Shown in pieces: positions 1 through 8,867 of a DNA stretch of 64,000 nucleotides (position 1 is its first letter; each line of letters starts with the position of its first letter). The position numbers were made by a program, and so were the translations under genes. The notes under the pieces are model-generated. The model saw only the letters and a program-made list of their open reading frames with translations. It ran no database searches and was not told the DNA's origin. The stretch comes from Anaerolineales bacterium HSG25 (GTDB lineage Bacteria > Chloroflexota > Anaerolineae > 4572-78 > J111): contig JAUCGA010000011.1 of NCBI GenBank assembly GCA_030377865.1, forward strand, positions 1 to 64,000, read 5' to 3'.

Positions 1-60
1 CCAACGATGTGCGTGAAATCAACTTCATGTTCAATCCCGGCTTAAACTTGGTGATTGGCT
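1..60 (-). repeat. 60-base inverted copy of part of the ABC exporter gene
   Basis: Bases 1-60 are an exact reverse complement of 3759-3818, inside the ABC exporter gene at 2434-4236. Identity stops sharply at base 61. This is either a partial inverted duplication, the edge of a second exporter copy lying outside the window, or a chimeric junction in the assembly. Confidence 0.9.
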
Positions 61-124
61 TGTGCCTTCATAGCGGCTCATTTATCATTTATAATTCACC
101 ATTTACCATTTATAATTTGGTTTT

Positions 125-1867
125 ATGAAAATATACCTACAAGAAAAAATCGGCAATGCAGACTTATTCACGGGTCGTAAAAAAGAGATAGCCCATTTTC
201 TAAACTGGATTGAACGGATTAAACCGAAACGCTCCAAGAGTACGGCCATTCTTTCGCGTCGCAAAACAGGAAAATCAGCCCTATTACAACGATTATATAA
301 CCTCACCTTCGCCAAAAATGATGGCATAGTACCATTCTATTTTGAGATATGGGAAACAGACCGCTGGATTGCTGATTTTAGTGTCGATTTTTTTCTGACT
401 TTCATCTATCAATATATGGCCTTTAAGACCAGAAAACCAATCTATATCTCAGGTACACCTCAGTCATTTAATCATGCCATAGAGATTGCTACCGCAGAGG
501 GTTTGGATTATCTACCCCCATTTATTTCAGATGTACAGGTTAAACGAGACGCTGAAGATGTTGATTTATTGTGGTATCTTGCCCGCAATGCTCCGCGTCG
601 CATCGCAGGTATCAACGATGAACGGGTTGTTCAGTTGATTGATGAGTTTCAGTTTATTAATCGTTTCATTTTTCGGGATAAATCTTGCAAAGATCGGATT
701 GATAATTTGGCCGGTAGTTATCTCCATACCGCCGAATATCGGAACGCGCCGCTAATCGTCTCTGGCAGTTGGGTCGGTTGGCTGATGAGTGATTTGATGA
801 GCATGTTACCGGGCCGATTCAAGTACTATTACATGGAAGATATTCCTCAAGATGAGGCGATTGAGATGATATATCGCTACTCTCTGATCGATAATATGCC
901 TGTAACAGAAAAAACAGCCTATCTGATGGCTAACATCACCGAAGGCAGTCCCTTTTATATCAGTGCATTGTTCGATTCGATCTATTCTGACAAAGATTTT
1001 ACGACCGAGGAAGGAGTCTTAAAAACCCTCGAATTTGAGACTTTATATCGAGGCGGAGATATTCGAGCTACATGGTTGGAGTATATCAACTCGGCCTTTC
1101 CGCGCATCAACGAACGATACGCCAAAGATATTGTGCTGTATCTGTCCAAACATCGGGATCGATTTGTGCCTCTCCGAGAGTTAAAAGATGCTTTGGGGCT
1201 TGATATGCCCGACCATCAGTTGAATAAAAAGATGGATGCTCTTTTGTTGAGTGATATTATCGAAGAGGATCATTTCCAATATCGCGGGGTGCAGGACAAT
1301 ATTTTTGATAAGGTGTTCCGAGGTCGGTATGGGCATGATATTGACCAGTTTGTCACGGAAGGGGCGCGCAACGAGTATAAGGCCATGTTTGAGGAATTAA
1401 AAAAGAAGTACGACAGCATCTCAGGGGAGCGTAACCACTACAAGGGGGCGTTTGCTGAGTTCATGGTGATTCAGCATTTGCGTGTGGCTTATAAAAACCA
1501 GAGCTTATATCATTCTATGTTCCAGAATTTGCCGTCTGATTTTGAGTTCGTCCAATATAAGGCAGTGTTACCCTATCATACGCTCCCGTTGCAGGAGCCA
1601 CAGTTTCAGATAGACGTATTCGCCAAAGCCGAACCGGATCAGGTTTCGTTGATTGGGGAGGTGAAACATCGGATCACCATGAAATTTACCTTAAAAGAGG
1701 CTCAATCGTTTCAGGAGAAAGCCACCGAGTTGATGCGGTTGGAGAAGATAAAACATGCCATCCTGTTTGTCTTTTCCTCGGCTGGATTCCATCAGAACAC
1801 ACTCGGTTTTTTGAAAGAAAATGGCATCGCCTGGAGTGATGATGCGCGGTGGTTGGAGAATAAATAA
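125..1867 (+). CDS. AAA-type ATPase with C-terminal PD-(D/E)XK nuclease-like domain (paralogue of 58108-59853)
   Basis: The 580-residue protein starts with a short lead and then a P-loop ATPase domain. Its Walker A is SRRKTGKS near residue 42, with Ser in place of the usual first Gly. Walker B is VVQLIDEF near residue 170, and a conserved SGSWVGWL stretch near 216 could be a sensor region. A helical middle part follows. The last about 90 residues carry IDVFA and, some 15 residues on, GEVKHR, the D-x(n)-E-x-K arrangement of PD-(D/E)XK nucleases. It is collinear over its whole length with the gene at 58108, starting MKIYLQEKIG versus MQIYLKEKIG. No good Shine-Dalgarno is visible. Archaeal-type ATPase/nuclease fusions of this sort are often mobile or linked to conflict systems. 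The function here is unknown and nuclease activity is inferred from motifs only. Confidence 0.75.
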   Translation: MKIYLQEKIGNADLFTGRKKEIAHFLNWIERIKPKRSKSTAILSRRKTGKSALLQRLYNLTFAKNDGIVPFYFEIWETDRWIADFSVDFFLTFIYQYMAFKTRKPIYISGTPQSFNHAIEIATAEGLDYLPPFISDVQVKRDAEDVDLLWYLARNAPRRIAGINDERVVQLIDEFQFINRFIFRDKSCKDRIDNLAGSYLHTAEYRNAPLIVSGSWVGWLMSDLMSMLPGRFKYYYMEDIPQDEAIEMIYRYSLIDNMPVTEKTAYLMANITEGSPFYISALFDSIYSDKDFTTEEGVLKTLEFETLYRGGDIRATWLEYINSAFPRINERYAKDIVLYLSKHRDRFVPLRELKDALGLDMPDHQLNKKMDALLLSDIIEEDHFQYRGVQDNIFDKVFRGRYGHDIDQFVTEGARNEYKAMFEELKKKYDSISGERNHYKGAFAEFMVIQHLRVAYKNQSLYHSMFQNLPSDFEFVQYKAVLPYHTLPLQEPQFQIDVFAKAEPDQVSLIGEVKHRITMKFTLKEAQSFQEKATELMRLEKIKHAILFVFSSAGFHQNTLGFLKENGIAWSDDARWLENK

Positions 1868-1871
1868 TACG

Positions 1872-2306
1872 TTACGACTCAGCCATGTCATCCAGATGTT
1901 CACCAGAGAAATATTTCCACATATTGTGATGACGCTTGAATAAACTCCGCTCAGTGAATGAAGCATCATGATCTCCTTGGGTTAGGATAGCCCGAAATGT
2001 GACCCAAGTCTGCCCCAAATCATCCTCATCAGTCGCCTCTAAAATATCGAGCCTAACAAACTGGGTATGCTGACTAAAGAAGGTTAGCTCTTTGAGCCAG
2101 TCGGCTCTATTGGAGCGATATAGCGGCCCATCAGGATGGGTGGTTTCGATAATATAGTTTATATCGCCGATGGTGTAGGCCGTGTATCGAGAGCGCATGA
2201 GCGCCTCCGCGGTGAGAGCAGTCCGTCCTCGATGTAGGGGGCGACAACATTGTTTATATTTTAAGCCTCGTCCACAAGGACATGGCGCGTTGGGAGATAA
2301 TTTCAT
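1872..2306 (-). CDS. YchJ-like (UPF0225) SEC-C metal-binding protein
   Basis: This 144-residue cytoplasmic protein begins MKLSPNAPCPCGRGLKYKQCC, the zinc-binding SEC-C motif, and continues with LMRSRYTAY, typical of the YchJ family. The E. coli protein has a second SEC-C motif at its C-terminus, which is missing here. The open frame extends upstream to 2450, but that part only translates the palindromic repeat at 2350-2420. The ATG at 2306 is therefore taken as the start. The gene is convergent with the AAA gene, with 4 bp between stops, and lies downstream of the ABC exporter in the same direction. Function is unknown. Confidence 0.75.
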   Translation of the reverse strand: MKLSPNAPCPCGRGLKYKQCCRPLHRGRTALTAEALMRSRYTAYTIGDINYIIETTHPDGPLYRSNRADWLKELTFFSQHTQFVRLDILEATDEDDLGQTWVTFRAILTQGDHDASFTERSLFKRHHNMWKYFSGEHLDDMAES

Positions 2307-2349
2307 AAATATGTGATATGTGAAACGTGATGCATGATGTGTGAAACGA

Positions 2350-2420
2350 AGGTCAACCTTCCCGCAAGTTCTAAACTTGCGGGAAGGTGATGGCTGAAAA
2401 TATTTATCTGAACATCTATA
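2350..2420 (-). repeat. Family A palindromic element, truncated
   Basis: Contains the core palindrome CCTTCCCGCAAGTT / AACTTGCGGGAAGG and the TAGATGTTCAGATAA end. The CAGTCTTTCAGATAA end is missing, so the copy is truncated on its low-coordinate side. Other copies are at 8863, 18260, 28409, 30208, 47557 and 62886. Confidence 0.85.
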
Positions 2421-2433
2421 CGTTCCACGTTTC

Positions 2434-4236
2434 CTACTGATACCGCGCAAAAATATTGCGGTAGGCTTCCGATTCTTCCATTAATGTATCATGGTCGCCA
2501 ATCATGGCGATTTTTCCTTTTCGTAAGACAATAATCAAATCGGCCCAACGGATTTGGGAAAGACGGTGGGTAATCAAAATGGTAGTACGGTCTTGGGCGG
2601 CTCGTTCAATGGCTCGTTGAATCCGGTCTTCGGTGGCACTGTCGATGGCGCTGGTGGCATCATCCAACACGAGGATACGAGGGTTAGTCAAAAAGGCTCG
2701 AGCCAAGGCCAATCGCTGACGCTGTCCGCCCGATAGGGTCACACCTCGCTCACCGACCATAGTATCATAGTTGTCCCGAAAACCCATAATAAAGTCATGC
2801 GCTTGAGCCGCTTTAGCCGCCGAGATAATCGCCTCACGCGTCGCGTCAGGACAACCAAAGGCAATGTTATCAGCGACTGAACGGGAGAAGAGATAGATGT
2901 CCTGCTCGATAATCGAAATCTGTTGCCGGAGCGATTCCAGATTCCATGCTTTGACATTGACCCCGCCAATAACAACTTCCCCTTCATCTATATCGTAGGT
3001 GCGGTTTATAAGTTTGGCGATAGTACTTTTACCAGACCCGGTTTGGCCGGTAATGGCAACCGTCTGACCGGGTTTAATCTCAAAAGAGACATGCTCCAGG
3101 GAACGTTTGCCTTGCTCCTGTCCGGTATTATTGTCGGTATTATGAGAGGAGTTATATCGAAAGGTGACATTATCAAAATGCAGACTCCCGTCCAACTCGC
3201 CGGTGTATCCACCGACATTCTGGTCTAGCTCAGAGGTGGTGGTGATTAAATCAAGCACCCGTTGGGCACTCGATAAGCCAATAGAAACTCGGGAATAGGC
3301 GAACTGAGCGGCAAAGGTCGGAAAGCCGAAAATCATGATCATGCTATTAAAGGAGATCACATCCCCCTCGCTAATGGCTCCTTGTTGATAAAGCAGAAGA
3401 CTATGCAGTAATGCCGCGGCCTGTAGCAAACCCAATAATAGTAGTGGGTAAAATTTTGCTTGGACATCGCCCTGAGCCACAAACGATTGCCGCCAATTAC
3501 TGAGCGCGGTGTTAAAGCGACTAATCTCTTTCACTTCTTGCGCCGCGCCTTTGACGGTTTCGATCCCGTCAATTCCTTCGGCTAAGGTGGCATTTAGTTT
3601 ACCGAACTCGAGCCGCTCTTTTTCTGTTACCGGCTGTAACTCTCGTAGATAGTGCCATAGAGAAATTACGTAAAAAACGATATAAATACCAATAGATAGT
3701 AACAGTTGAGGGTGAATGTAGGGAACCAGAATAATCGGGGCGACAATGAAAAATATTGAGCCAATCACCAAGTTTAAGCCGGGATTGAACATGAAGTTGA
3801 TTTCACGCACATCGTTGGTGGCCCGAGCCATCAACTCTCCGGCGGCATGGCTGTCATGGAACGACATGCTTTTTCCGATGAGGCTGAGATACAGTTCGTC
3901 GCGAGTGTTCAGTTCGACCCGTTGGCCGATGATTTCACTACAGAAGTTGCGCCCCATCATCAACACCCCCCGTATCAATTGCGAAACAATTAACCAGAAA
4001 GCAATGAGACCCAAACCGTAAAAATCAGGGTCATCGGCGGTGTCGATGACGAGTTGAAAGCCCCAACCAATGAACATGGGGAGGATACCCGCGCCGATAC
4101 CGTTACCGAACGCGCCGATAATTACCCCGATAATATAGATTTTGTATTGCATGGCATGGGACATAACCCAACGCCACGGGGTGGAATGGTTGGGTTGCCA
4201 TTGTCGTTGAACAGAAAATTCAGATGTTGTTTGCAT
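2434..4236 (-). CDS. ABC exporter half-transporter (MdlB/MsbA type) with a degenerate catalytic site
   Basis: The 600-residue protein has an N-terminal six-helix exporter membrane domain (about residues 25-330) and a C-terminal nucleotide-binding domain. Visible motifs are Walker A TGQTGSGKST, signature LSGGQRQRLALARAF, Walker B ILVLDDATSAID and H-loop ITHRL. The residue after the Walker B aspartate is Asp, where a homodimeric exporter has the catalytic Glu. In heterodimeric exporters such as BmrCD or TM287/288 this marks the subunit with the degenerate site, so a partner with LDEATS is expected. No partner lies next to it in the window. Substrate is unknown; drugs, lipids or peptides are possible. 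A 60-base piece of this gene is repeated inverted at the window start. Confidence 0.88.
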   Translation of the reverse strand: MQTTSEFSVQRQWQPNHSTPWRWVMSHAMQYKIYIIGVIIGAFGNGIGAGILPMFIGWGFQLVIDTADDPDFYGLGLIAFWLIVSQLIRGVLMMGRNFCSEIIGQRVELNTRDELYLSLIGKSMSFHDSHAAGELMARATNDVREINFMFNPGLNLVIGSIFFIVAPIILVPYIHPQLLLSIGIYIVFYVISLWHYLRELQPVTEKERLEFGKLNATLAEGIDGIETVKGAAQEVKEISRFNTALSNWRQSFVAQGDVQAKFYPLLLLGLLQAAALLHSLLLYQQGAISEGDVISFNSMIMIFGFPTFAAQFAYSRVSIGLSSAQRVLDLITTTSELDQNVGGYTGELDGSLHFDNVTFRYNSSHNTDNNTGQEQGKRSLEHVSFEIKPGQTVAITGQTGSGKSTIAKLINRTYDIDEGEVVIGGVNVKAWNLESLRQQISIIEQDIYLFSRSVADNIAFGCPDATREAIISAAKAAQAHDFIMGFRDNYDTMVGERGVTLSGGQRQRLALARAFLTNPRILVLDDATSAIDSATEDRIQRAIERAAQDRTTILITHRLSQIRWADLIIVLRKGKIAMIGDHDTLMEESEAYRNIFARYQ

Positions 4237-4500
4237 GGGGACTCGTGATACGTGAGGCGTGATGAGTGAACAGTTTTTCTAATTGTATAGGTTCAGGTAT
4301 ATTCAGCAAACTTTCATAGCGTGGCTCAATCCTAGATACGGTTCAGTACAGGGTTAAATAAATTTTGCGCGGTTTAGACCTTCAATACCCATTCGGGCAC
4401 GTAGGAACTTCGTACCTTGAAGGACGCGGAATCTTTCTCCTCCGAGGTGCGAAGCTCCTCGGAGGTGTTTGAAACGAAACCTCACTCTCAGCGACCCACA
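4237..4500. repeat. Intergenic region with a CCTCCGAGG palindrome (family L)
   Basis: The stretch holds GTGAGGCGTGATGAGTGAA short repeats next to the exporter start and, at 4436-4467, a hairpin built from CTCCTCCGAGG and CCTCGGAGG. Its reverse complement, including the flanking CCGCGTCC, recurs at 21525-21575. No gene is seen. Confidence 0.7.
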
Positions 4501-4998
4501 TCATCGAACCGGCACATTCTCGGTTTGGCTGGTTTCGACCACTTGACCTGACAGCCAGACTACCCGCCCATCGTCCAGTTCGATTTGCCACCACGAACTA
4601 TCGGAGTTGCGTCCTACTATCGGCATGGTAACATTAGCCTCAAGCTGACCAACCACCTGATAGTCAACGCCCGGCCCCGCTCGTAGATTGACTCCATTTA
4701 GGGTTGTTGCCTCTGCACCGTTAGCCGGTTGTGGGGTGGGCGTATCGGGTGAGGCCGATTCGGCAGTGCCTTGGATGACCCGTGTGCTGGTCGGCGTGGG
4801 AATCGGCACGACCGGCGTGGCTGTGGGAATGAACAGTTGCGGAGCCGCGGGCGCAGGCGTAAAAGTCGGCTGGGGGGTACGTTGCACCGTCGAACTGCCT
4901 CTAAAATCGTACTCTAAGAGCCACATGGCAATTGTGGCGAATATCAAATAGTTGATTAGTAATAGCACAATACCTAAACTGACGTATCGTATTTTCAT
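4501..4998 (-). CDS. Membrane-anchored protein with bacterial SH3 domain
   Basis: The 165-residue protein has an N-terminal hydrophobic segment (about residues 6-28), a Pro/Thr-rich linker (about 35-95), and a C-terminal SH3b-type domain. That domain starts at GVNLRAGPGVDYQVVG and includes SSWWQIELDDGRVVW. NLRxGPG plus WW..W is the usual SH3_3 signature. Such domains on the outer face of the membrane bind peptidoglycan or peptides, so a cell-wall role is likely. It stands alone between repeats, about 260 bp upstream of the exporter and in the same direction. Confidence 0.75.
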   Translation of the reverse strand: MKIRYVSLGIVLLLINYLIFATIAMWLLEYDFRGSSTVQRTPQPTFTPAPAAPQLFIPTATPVVPIPTPTSTRVIQGTAESASPDTPTPQPANGAEATTLNGVNLRAGPGVDYQVVGQLEANVTMPIVGRNSDSSWWQIELDDGRVVWLSGQVVETSQTENVPVR

Positions 4999-5095
4999 AG
5001 CTTATACCTCCATATTAGACATGTTGCGGAATCGGACACGGATTTTCACTGAAAAATACAGATTTTTTACCTGTTTTTGTTTTTAATCCGTAGAC

Positions 5096-5225
5096 TTGTT
5101 CGGTAATAACTTATTATCGCATAAAAACTCAAATGCGAGGTTTTCGGAGTGCAAAAGCTTCTTGCTTTTGCATATTTGTCTCTGGCAAAAGCAAGAAGCT
5201 TTTGCACTCCTTTATTCCCGAACAA
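5096..5225. repeat. Family C long-hairpin element
   Basis: A 130-bp element with inverted ends TTGTTCGG / CCGAACAA and a long internal stem, GGAGTGCAAAAGCTTCTTGC / GCAAGAAGCTTTTGCACTCC. A full copy of the same length is at 10182-10311 and another is at 41095-41237. Truncated copies are at 30393 and 45321. It fills most of the 350-bp gap between the SH3 protein and the glycosyltransferase. Confidence 0.88.
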
Positions 5226-5350
5226 CTCTCGTGTTAATCCGCGTCTCAATTTTATTTCGCAACAACTCTATTGATTACATTTGCTGGTGCTACCACACCA
5301 GATATTGATAGTATACCACAGATTGACATAATATTTAACTCAAAAACACC

Positions 5351-6337
5351 ATGACCATATCTATTATCTGTACCGTCCTAAATGAAGGGGAAGCCATAAG
5401 GAAACTGCTCGATTCTTTGGTGGCTCAAACCCATCAGCCTGATGAGATTGTCATCGTAGATGGTGGCTCGACCGATAACACGGTGACAGTTATCAAACAG
5501 TATCAGAGCCACCTGCCAATTGAGATCATTATCGCTCCCGGTGCGAACATTAGCCGAGGCCGGAATATTGCCATTGAGGCCGCGCAAGGGTCGATTATTG
5601 CCAGCACCGATGCCGGAGTTCGCCTATCGCCAGAGTGGCTGGCTCGATTAATCGCGCCGTTTCAGGCTGACCATGCTCCGGCAGTAGTAGCCGGTTTTTT
5701 CGTACCCGACCCGCAGTCAACCTTTGAGGTCGCTATGGGAGCGACCGTATTACCGACAGCCAGTGATATAGACCCCGACAGTTTCCTACCCAGTAGCCGC
5801 TCTATCGCCTTCCTAAAATCGGCATGGCAGGAGGCAGGGCAGTATCCCGAATGGCTCGATTTTTGCGAGGATTTAATCTTCGACCTTCGTTTGCATGACC
5901 TGCATGGCCCCTTCCCCTTTGAGCCGCAAGCTGTTGCCTATTTTAGGCCGCGCCGCAATTTGTCGGCCTTTTTTAAGCAATATTACCAGTACAGCCGTGG
6001 CGATGGCAAGGCCGACCTGTGGCGCAAACGGCATGCCATTCGATACGTTACCTATTTGGTCGGTGGGCCGCTCTTGCTTTGGTTGGGAGCGCGTCAATCC
6101 CCTTGGTGGTGGGGCGTGGGCGGTTTGTTAGGCGCAATCGGCATGTTTGTAACTCCCTATCGACGGCTAACCAGCATGTGGGCGGAGTTATCACCTGTCG
6201 AAAAGGTGAAAGCTATGGCGTGGGTGCCGGTCATCCGTATCACCGGCGACATGGCTAAGATGATCGGGTATCCGGTCGGGTGGAAATGGCGGTTAGAGCG
6301 GATTGATGAGCAATCGGAATTGCGTTGGAGAGAGTAA
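5351..6337 (+). CDS. Family 2 glycosyltransferase with C-terminal membrane segments
   Basis: The 328-residue protein opens with the GT-A nucleotide-sugar fold: ISIICTVLNEGEAI, VDGGSTDNT near residue 38, RGRNIAIEAAQG near 73 and ASTDAGVRL near 90. The last motif stands where the metal-binding DxD usually lies. Hydrophobic stretches near residues 230-270 (YLVGGPLLLWLG, GVGGLLGAIGMFV) probably anchor the C-terminus in the membrane. It would transfer a sugar to a lipid-linked or polysaccharide acceptor at the inner face. Donor and acceptor cannot be read from the sequence. It has no glycan-cluster neighbours. Confidence 0.85.
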   Translation: MTISIICTVLNEGEAIRKLLDSLVAQTHQPDEIVIVDGGSTDNTVTVIKQYQSHLPIEIIIAPGANISRGRNIAIEAAQGSIIASTDAGVRLSPEWLARLIAPFQADHAPAVVAGFFVPDPQSTFEVAMGATVLPTASDIDPDSFLPSSRSIAFLKSAWQEAGQYPEWLDFCEDLIFDLRLHDLHGPFPFEPQAVAYFRPRRNLSAFFKQYYQYSRGDGKADLWRKRHAIRYVTYLVGGPLLLWLGARQSPWWWGVGGLLGAIGMFVTPYRRLTSMWAELSPVEKVKAMAWVPVIRITGDMAKMIGYPVGWKWRLERIDEQSELRWRE

Positions 6338-6347
6338 ATAAGTTTTT

Positions 6348-6473
6348 ATGGGGTTATTCGTCGAAATTATGGATCAGTTTGCAGATAACATGGCTAAAGA
6401 TCGTAAGGTTTATCTTCTGTTAAAACATTGTCAGCGGGATGGGTATCGGCAGTTGACGGCGGCGTTAGGGTGA
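6348..6473 (+). CDS. Possible 41-residue protein or gene remnant
   Basis: A short ATG-to-TGA frame begins 10 bp after the glycosyltransferase stop. It encodes a soluble, helix-compatible peptide, including DRKVYLLLKHCQRDGYRQL. There is no clear Shine-Dalgarno. It may be a real small protein in the glycosyltransferase transcript or the remnant of a longer gene; I do not recognise a family. Confidence 0.25.
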   Translation: MGLFVEIMDQFADNMAKDRKVYLLLKHCQRDGYRQLTAALG

Positions 6474-6482
6474 GTATTCTCG

Positions 6483-6550
6483 TTTAGAGCAGAATTTACT
6501 GGATGTGAGAATAAAAATCTCTCCATTAGGGTGGTATATTCTGTTCTAAA
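6483..6550. repeat. Family F remnant hairpin
   Basis: The imperfect palindrome between TTTAGAGCAGAAT and ATTCTGTTCTAAA matches the central arms of the family F elements at 26812 and 47412. The outer arms are missing. Confidence 0.55.
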
Positions 6551-6618
6551 TGGGGTGTTTAGTGGGTTACGTTATAAAATCATCTTAATTCGTAGGTAGA
6601 CCTGCCTAATCGCCACCA

Positions 6619-6647
6619 CCTCCCCAAATTCTGCGGGAGGTTTTTTG
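6619..6647 (+). terminator. Intrinsic terminator after the glycosyltransferase unit
   Basis: Stem CCTCCC / GGGAGG with a 10-nt loop is followed directly by six T. It separates the glycosyltransferase transcript from the histidine kinase. Confidence 0.7.
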
Positions 6648-6663
6648 TTTAGCCCAATAACGC

Positions 6664-6700
6664 TATAATAGAGGTATGATTACGGTAAAACTTTGGAGGA
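6664..6700 (+). promoter_or_regulatory. -10 box and ribosome binding site of the histidine kinase
   Basis: A perfect TATAAT lies at 6664-6669, downstream of the terminator, without a good -35. GGAGGA at 6695-6700 is a strong Shine-Dalgarno 10 nt before the ATG at 6711. Confidence 0.5.
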
Positions 6701-6710
6701 ATATTAACGT

Positions 6711-8867
6711 ATGACTCCCGTCGTAGCATCCTTATTGCTATTTCTGCTAAGCCTATTCTACTTGTTTGTAGCGCTGATGGCCGTGTCGCGGCGCGGTTTT
6801 CGAGAGAACAGCATCCGCCTGCTGACAATTTTTCTGGTCATCGCCTTTGGTTGGGAACTGCTTCATGCGGCTCTGACCCTTTTCAACCCGTCGGGTGAGG
6901 CAGGCTGGCTTCTCTCCGAGATTCCCATCAATGGGGTCGTCCTGCTGGCCTTCCTTTATTTCCTCCTCAGCCGAGTCTTTTTGCGACTTAGCAACAGAGA
7001 CCGCACTTGGCGCATCGGTGGTATCATCGTCATGATGACGGTTCTCCTCCTCCGCACGACCACCTTTCTTCTGCTACCTGCCAATCTGTCCCTCGCCGGA
7101 CTGACCATCAGCCAGAGCCATATTCGCAATAGCATCCTAATTCTGGGTTGGGTTATCTTTATGGGTGGGGTGGTGCTTATCACCTACCAAACCTATCGCC
7201 AAGCCCCCAATCCCCTGCATCGTAACCGCATCAAATATTGGGTTCTTTCGCTGATTTTACTGCTCTGCGGCGACCTGTTCCTGTTTAGCGGGCTAGACCT
7301 TCTCTCTAGCGGTTTTCGTTTGGCCGGAATCATGACAATGGCCTACGCCATCCGCAGTCATCGCCTACGCAACGTCAACCAACTTTTGCATGATCTCATC
7401 AGTTATCTGATTATCACCCTGCTAACGGCCAGTTTTTACCTATTTGGTTTTGTACTGGTACAGTATGTGTCCGAAAATGGGCTTGGCAATAATCTCCTGC
7501 TCACGGTGGTGCTGATTTCGCTTGTTTTGGCTCTGGTATTTAACCCGCTCCAACAAGTGGTGCAAAAACTGGTTGATCGCTGGTGGCTTGGACGAGGCTA
7601 TGATGCTAATCAATTGGTTCGAGATTACAGCGCCAACATCAGCACCATTTTGAGTCTGCATCGCTTGGGCATTGTCTCGCTAGAGATGATTCAGCAGACC
7701 TTTCGACTGGAACATGCAACCATGTTTCTGGTCAAACAAAAGCCCGACCAAGACCGATTGTGTCTGCAACGGGTGCATGGCTTGGGAAGACGACAACTTA
7801 ACGATTTTTACCTGCGTCCCGATAGTCCGGTGGTGGCATATTTTCAGACCGAGCATCGCCCATTGGGTCAGTACGAGCTTGATATGTCGAGCGAGTTCGC
7901 CCACATGCCCAAGTCAGAGCGGGCCATGCTAACCGGTTTTGCGGTCGATGTGTATGTGCCGATTTATGCCAAAAACGAGTGGTTGGGTCTGTTTGCCTTG
8001 GGAGCCAAACGCTCACGTAAAACCTATTTTGACCATGACTTAAGCCTGCTCAGTACCTTGGCTGACCAGACCGCAGTGGCCTTACAAAATGCCTTGTTGG
8101 TCGATAATCTGGTCGCCCTAAACAAAGACCTAAAAACGGCCTACGCCGACCTTGACCATGCCAATCAGCAACTACAGGAGTTAGACAACCTGAAATCGGC
8201 CTTTATTGGAGTGATTACCCATGAGATGCGGAGTCCATTCATCAATATCGACTTCTCGGTGCAATTGCTTGAGCGGTATGGCTTAGAGCATCTCGTCCCT
8301 GAACAGGTCGAACAGTTGGGGCAATTGAAACTTAATATCAAAGAAGCGAAACAGATGGTCGATAATCTGGTCAACTTTGCCACGTTTCTCAGTAACCGCG
8401 CCGATTTGTTTCTGTCATCCGTCAACCTGAGCCAACTGTTAGGGGAGGCAGTTACGCCCCATCGAGATTTTGCCACTAAAAAACAGATTCGCATCTATGA
8501 GCAGTGCGACTCCTCGTTAGATAACGTTTCGGCAGACCAGCAACGTCTGCGGAATGCGGTCTCGCAGTTGGTGCATAATGCGGTCAAATTCACCAATCCG
8601 GGTGGCGAGGTGTGGGTGCGTTGTGTGGCTCAACCCGACACCGTCCGCATCGAAATTCAAGACACCGGAATCGGAGTCGATCCTGAAATACTGCCTCACC
8701 TGTGGGACGATTTCACCCAAACCTCCGACAGCCTTCGGCGTGGTGTGGAGGGGTTGGGGCTGGGCTTAACCCTTGTCAAATATGTTGCTACCGCGCATGG
8801 CGGAACCGTCTTCGCCACCAGCCAAATTGACCAAGGAAGTACCTTTGGCTTTGAAATTCCTCTATAG
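6711..8867 (+). CDS. Orphan membrane sensor histidine kinase (multi-TM, GAF, HisKA, HATPase)
   Basis: The 718-residue protein has about eight hydrophobic segments in residues 1-285, a GAF-like sensory domain (about 300-465), a short coiled coil (465-497) and a HisKA dimerisation domain. The phosphoacceptor is His504 in FIGVITHEMRSP. The ATPase domain shows the N box QLVHNAVKFTNPGG, G1 DTGIGVD and G2 GLGLGLTLVKY. It should autophosphorylate in response to a membrane or small-molecule cue. No response regulator is encoded nearby, so its partner must be elsewhere. The stop codon TAG at 8865-8867 lies within the end of a family A repeat (TATAGATG), so the repeat has replaced whatever followed. 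Confidence 0.9.
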   Translation: MTPVVASLLLFLLSLFYLFVALMAVSRRGFRENSIRLLTIFLVIAFGWELLHAALTLFNPSGEAGWLLSEIPINGVVLLAFLYFLLSRVFLRLSNRDRTWRIGGIIVMMTVLLLRTTTFLLLPANLSLAGLTISQSHIRNSILILGWVIFMGGVVLITYQTYRQAPNPLHRNRIKYWVLSLILLLCGDLFLFSGLDLLSSGFRLAGIMTMAYAIRSHRLRNVNQLLHDLISYLIITLLTASFYLFGFVLVQYVSENGLGNNLLLTVVLISLVLALVFNPLQQVVQKLVDRWWLGRGYDANQLVRDYSANISTILSLHRLGIVSLEMIQQTFRLEHATMFLVKQKPDQDRLCLQRVHGLGRRQLNDFYLRPDSPVVAYFQTEHRPLGQYELDMSSEFAHMPKSERAMLTGFAVDVYVPIYAKNEWLGLFALGAKRSRKTYFDHDLSLLSTLADQTAVALQNALLVDNLVALNKDLKTAYADLDHANQQLQELDNLKSAFIGVITHEMRSPFINIDFSVQLLERYGLEHLVPEQVEQLGQLKLNIKEAKQMVDNLVNFATFLSNRADLFLSSVNLSQLLGEAVTPHRDFATKKQIRIYEQCDSSLDNVSADQQRLRNAVSQLVHNAVKFTNPGGEVWVRCVAQPDTVRIEIQDTGIGVDPEILPHLWDDFTQTSDSLRRGVEGLGLGLTLVKYVATAHGGTVFATSQIDQGSTFGFEIPL

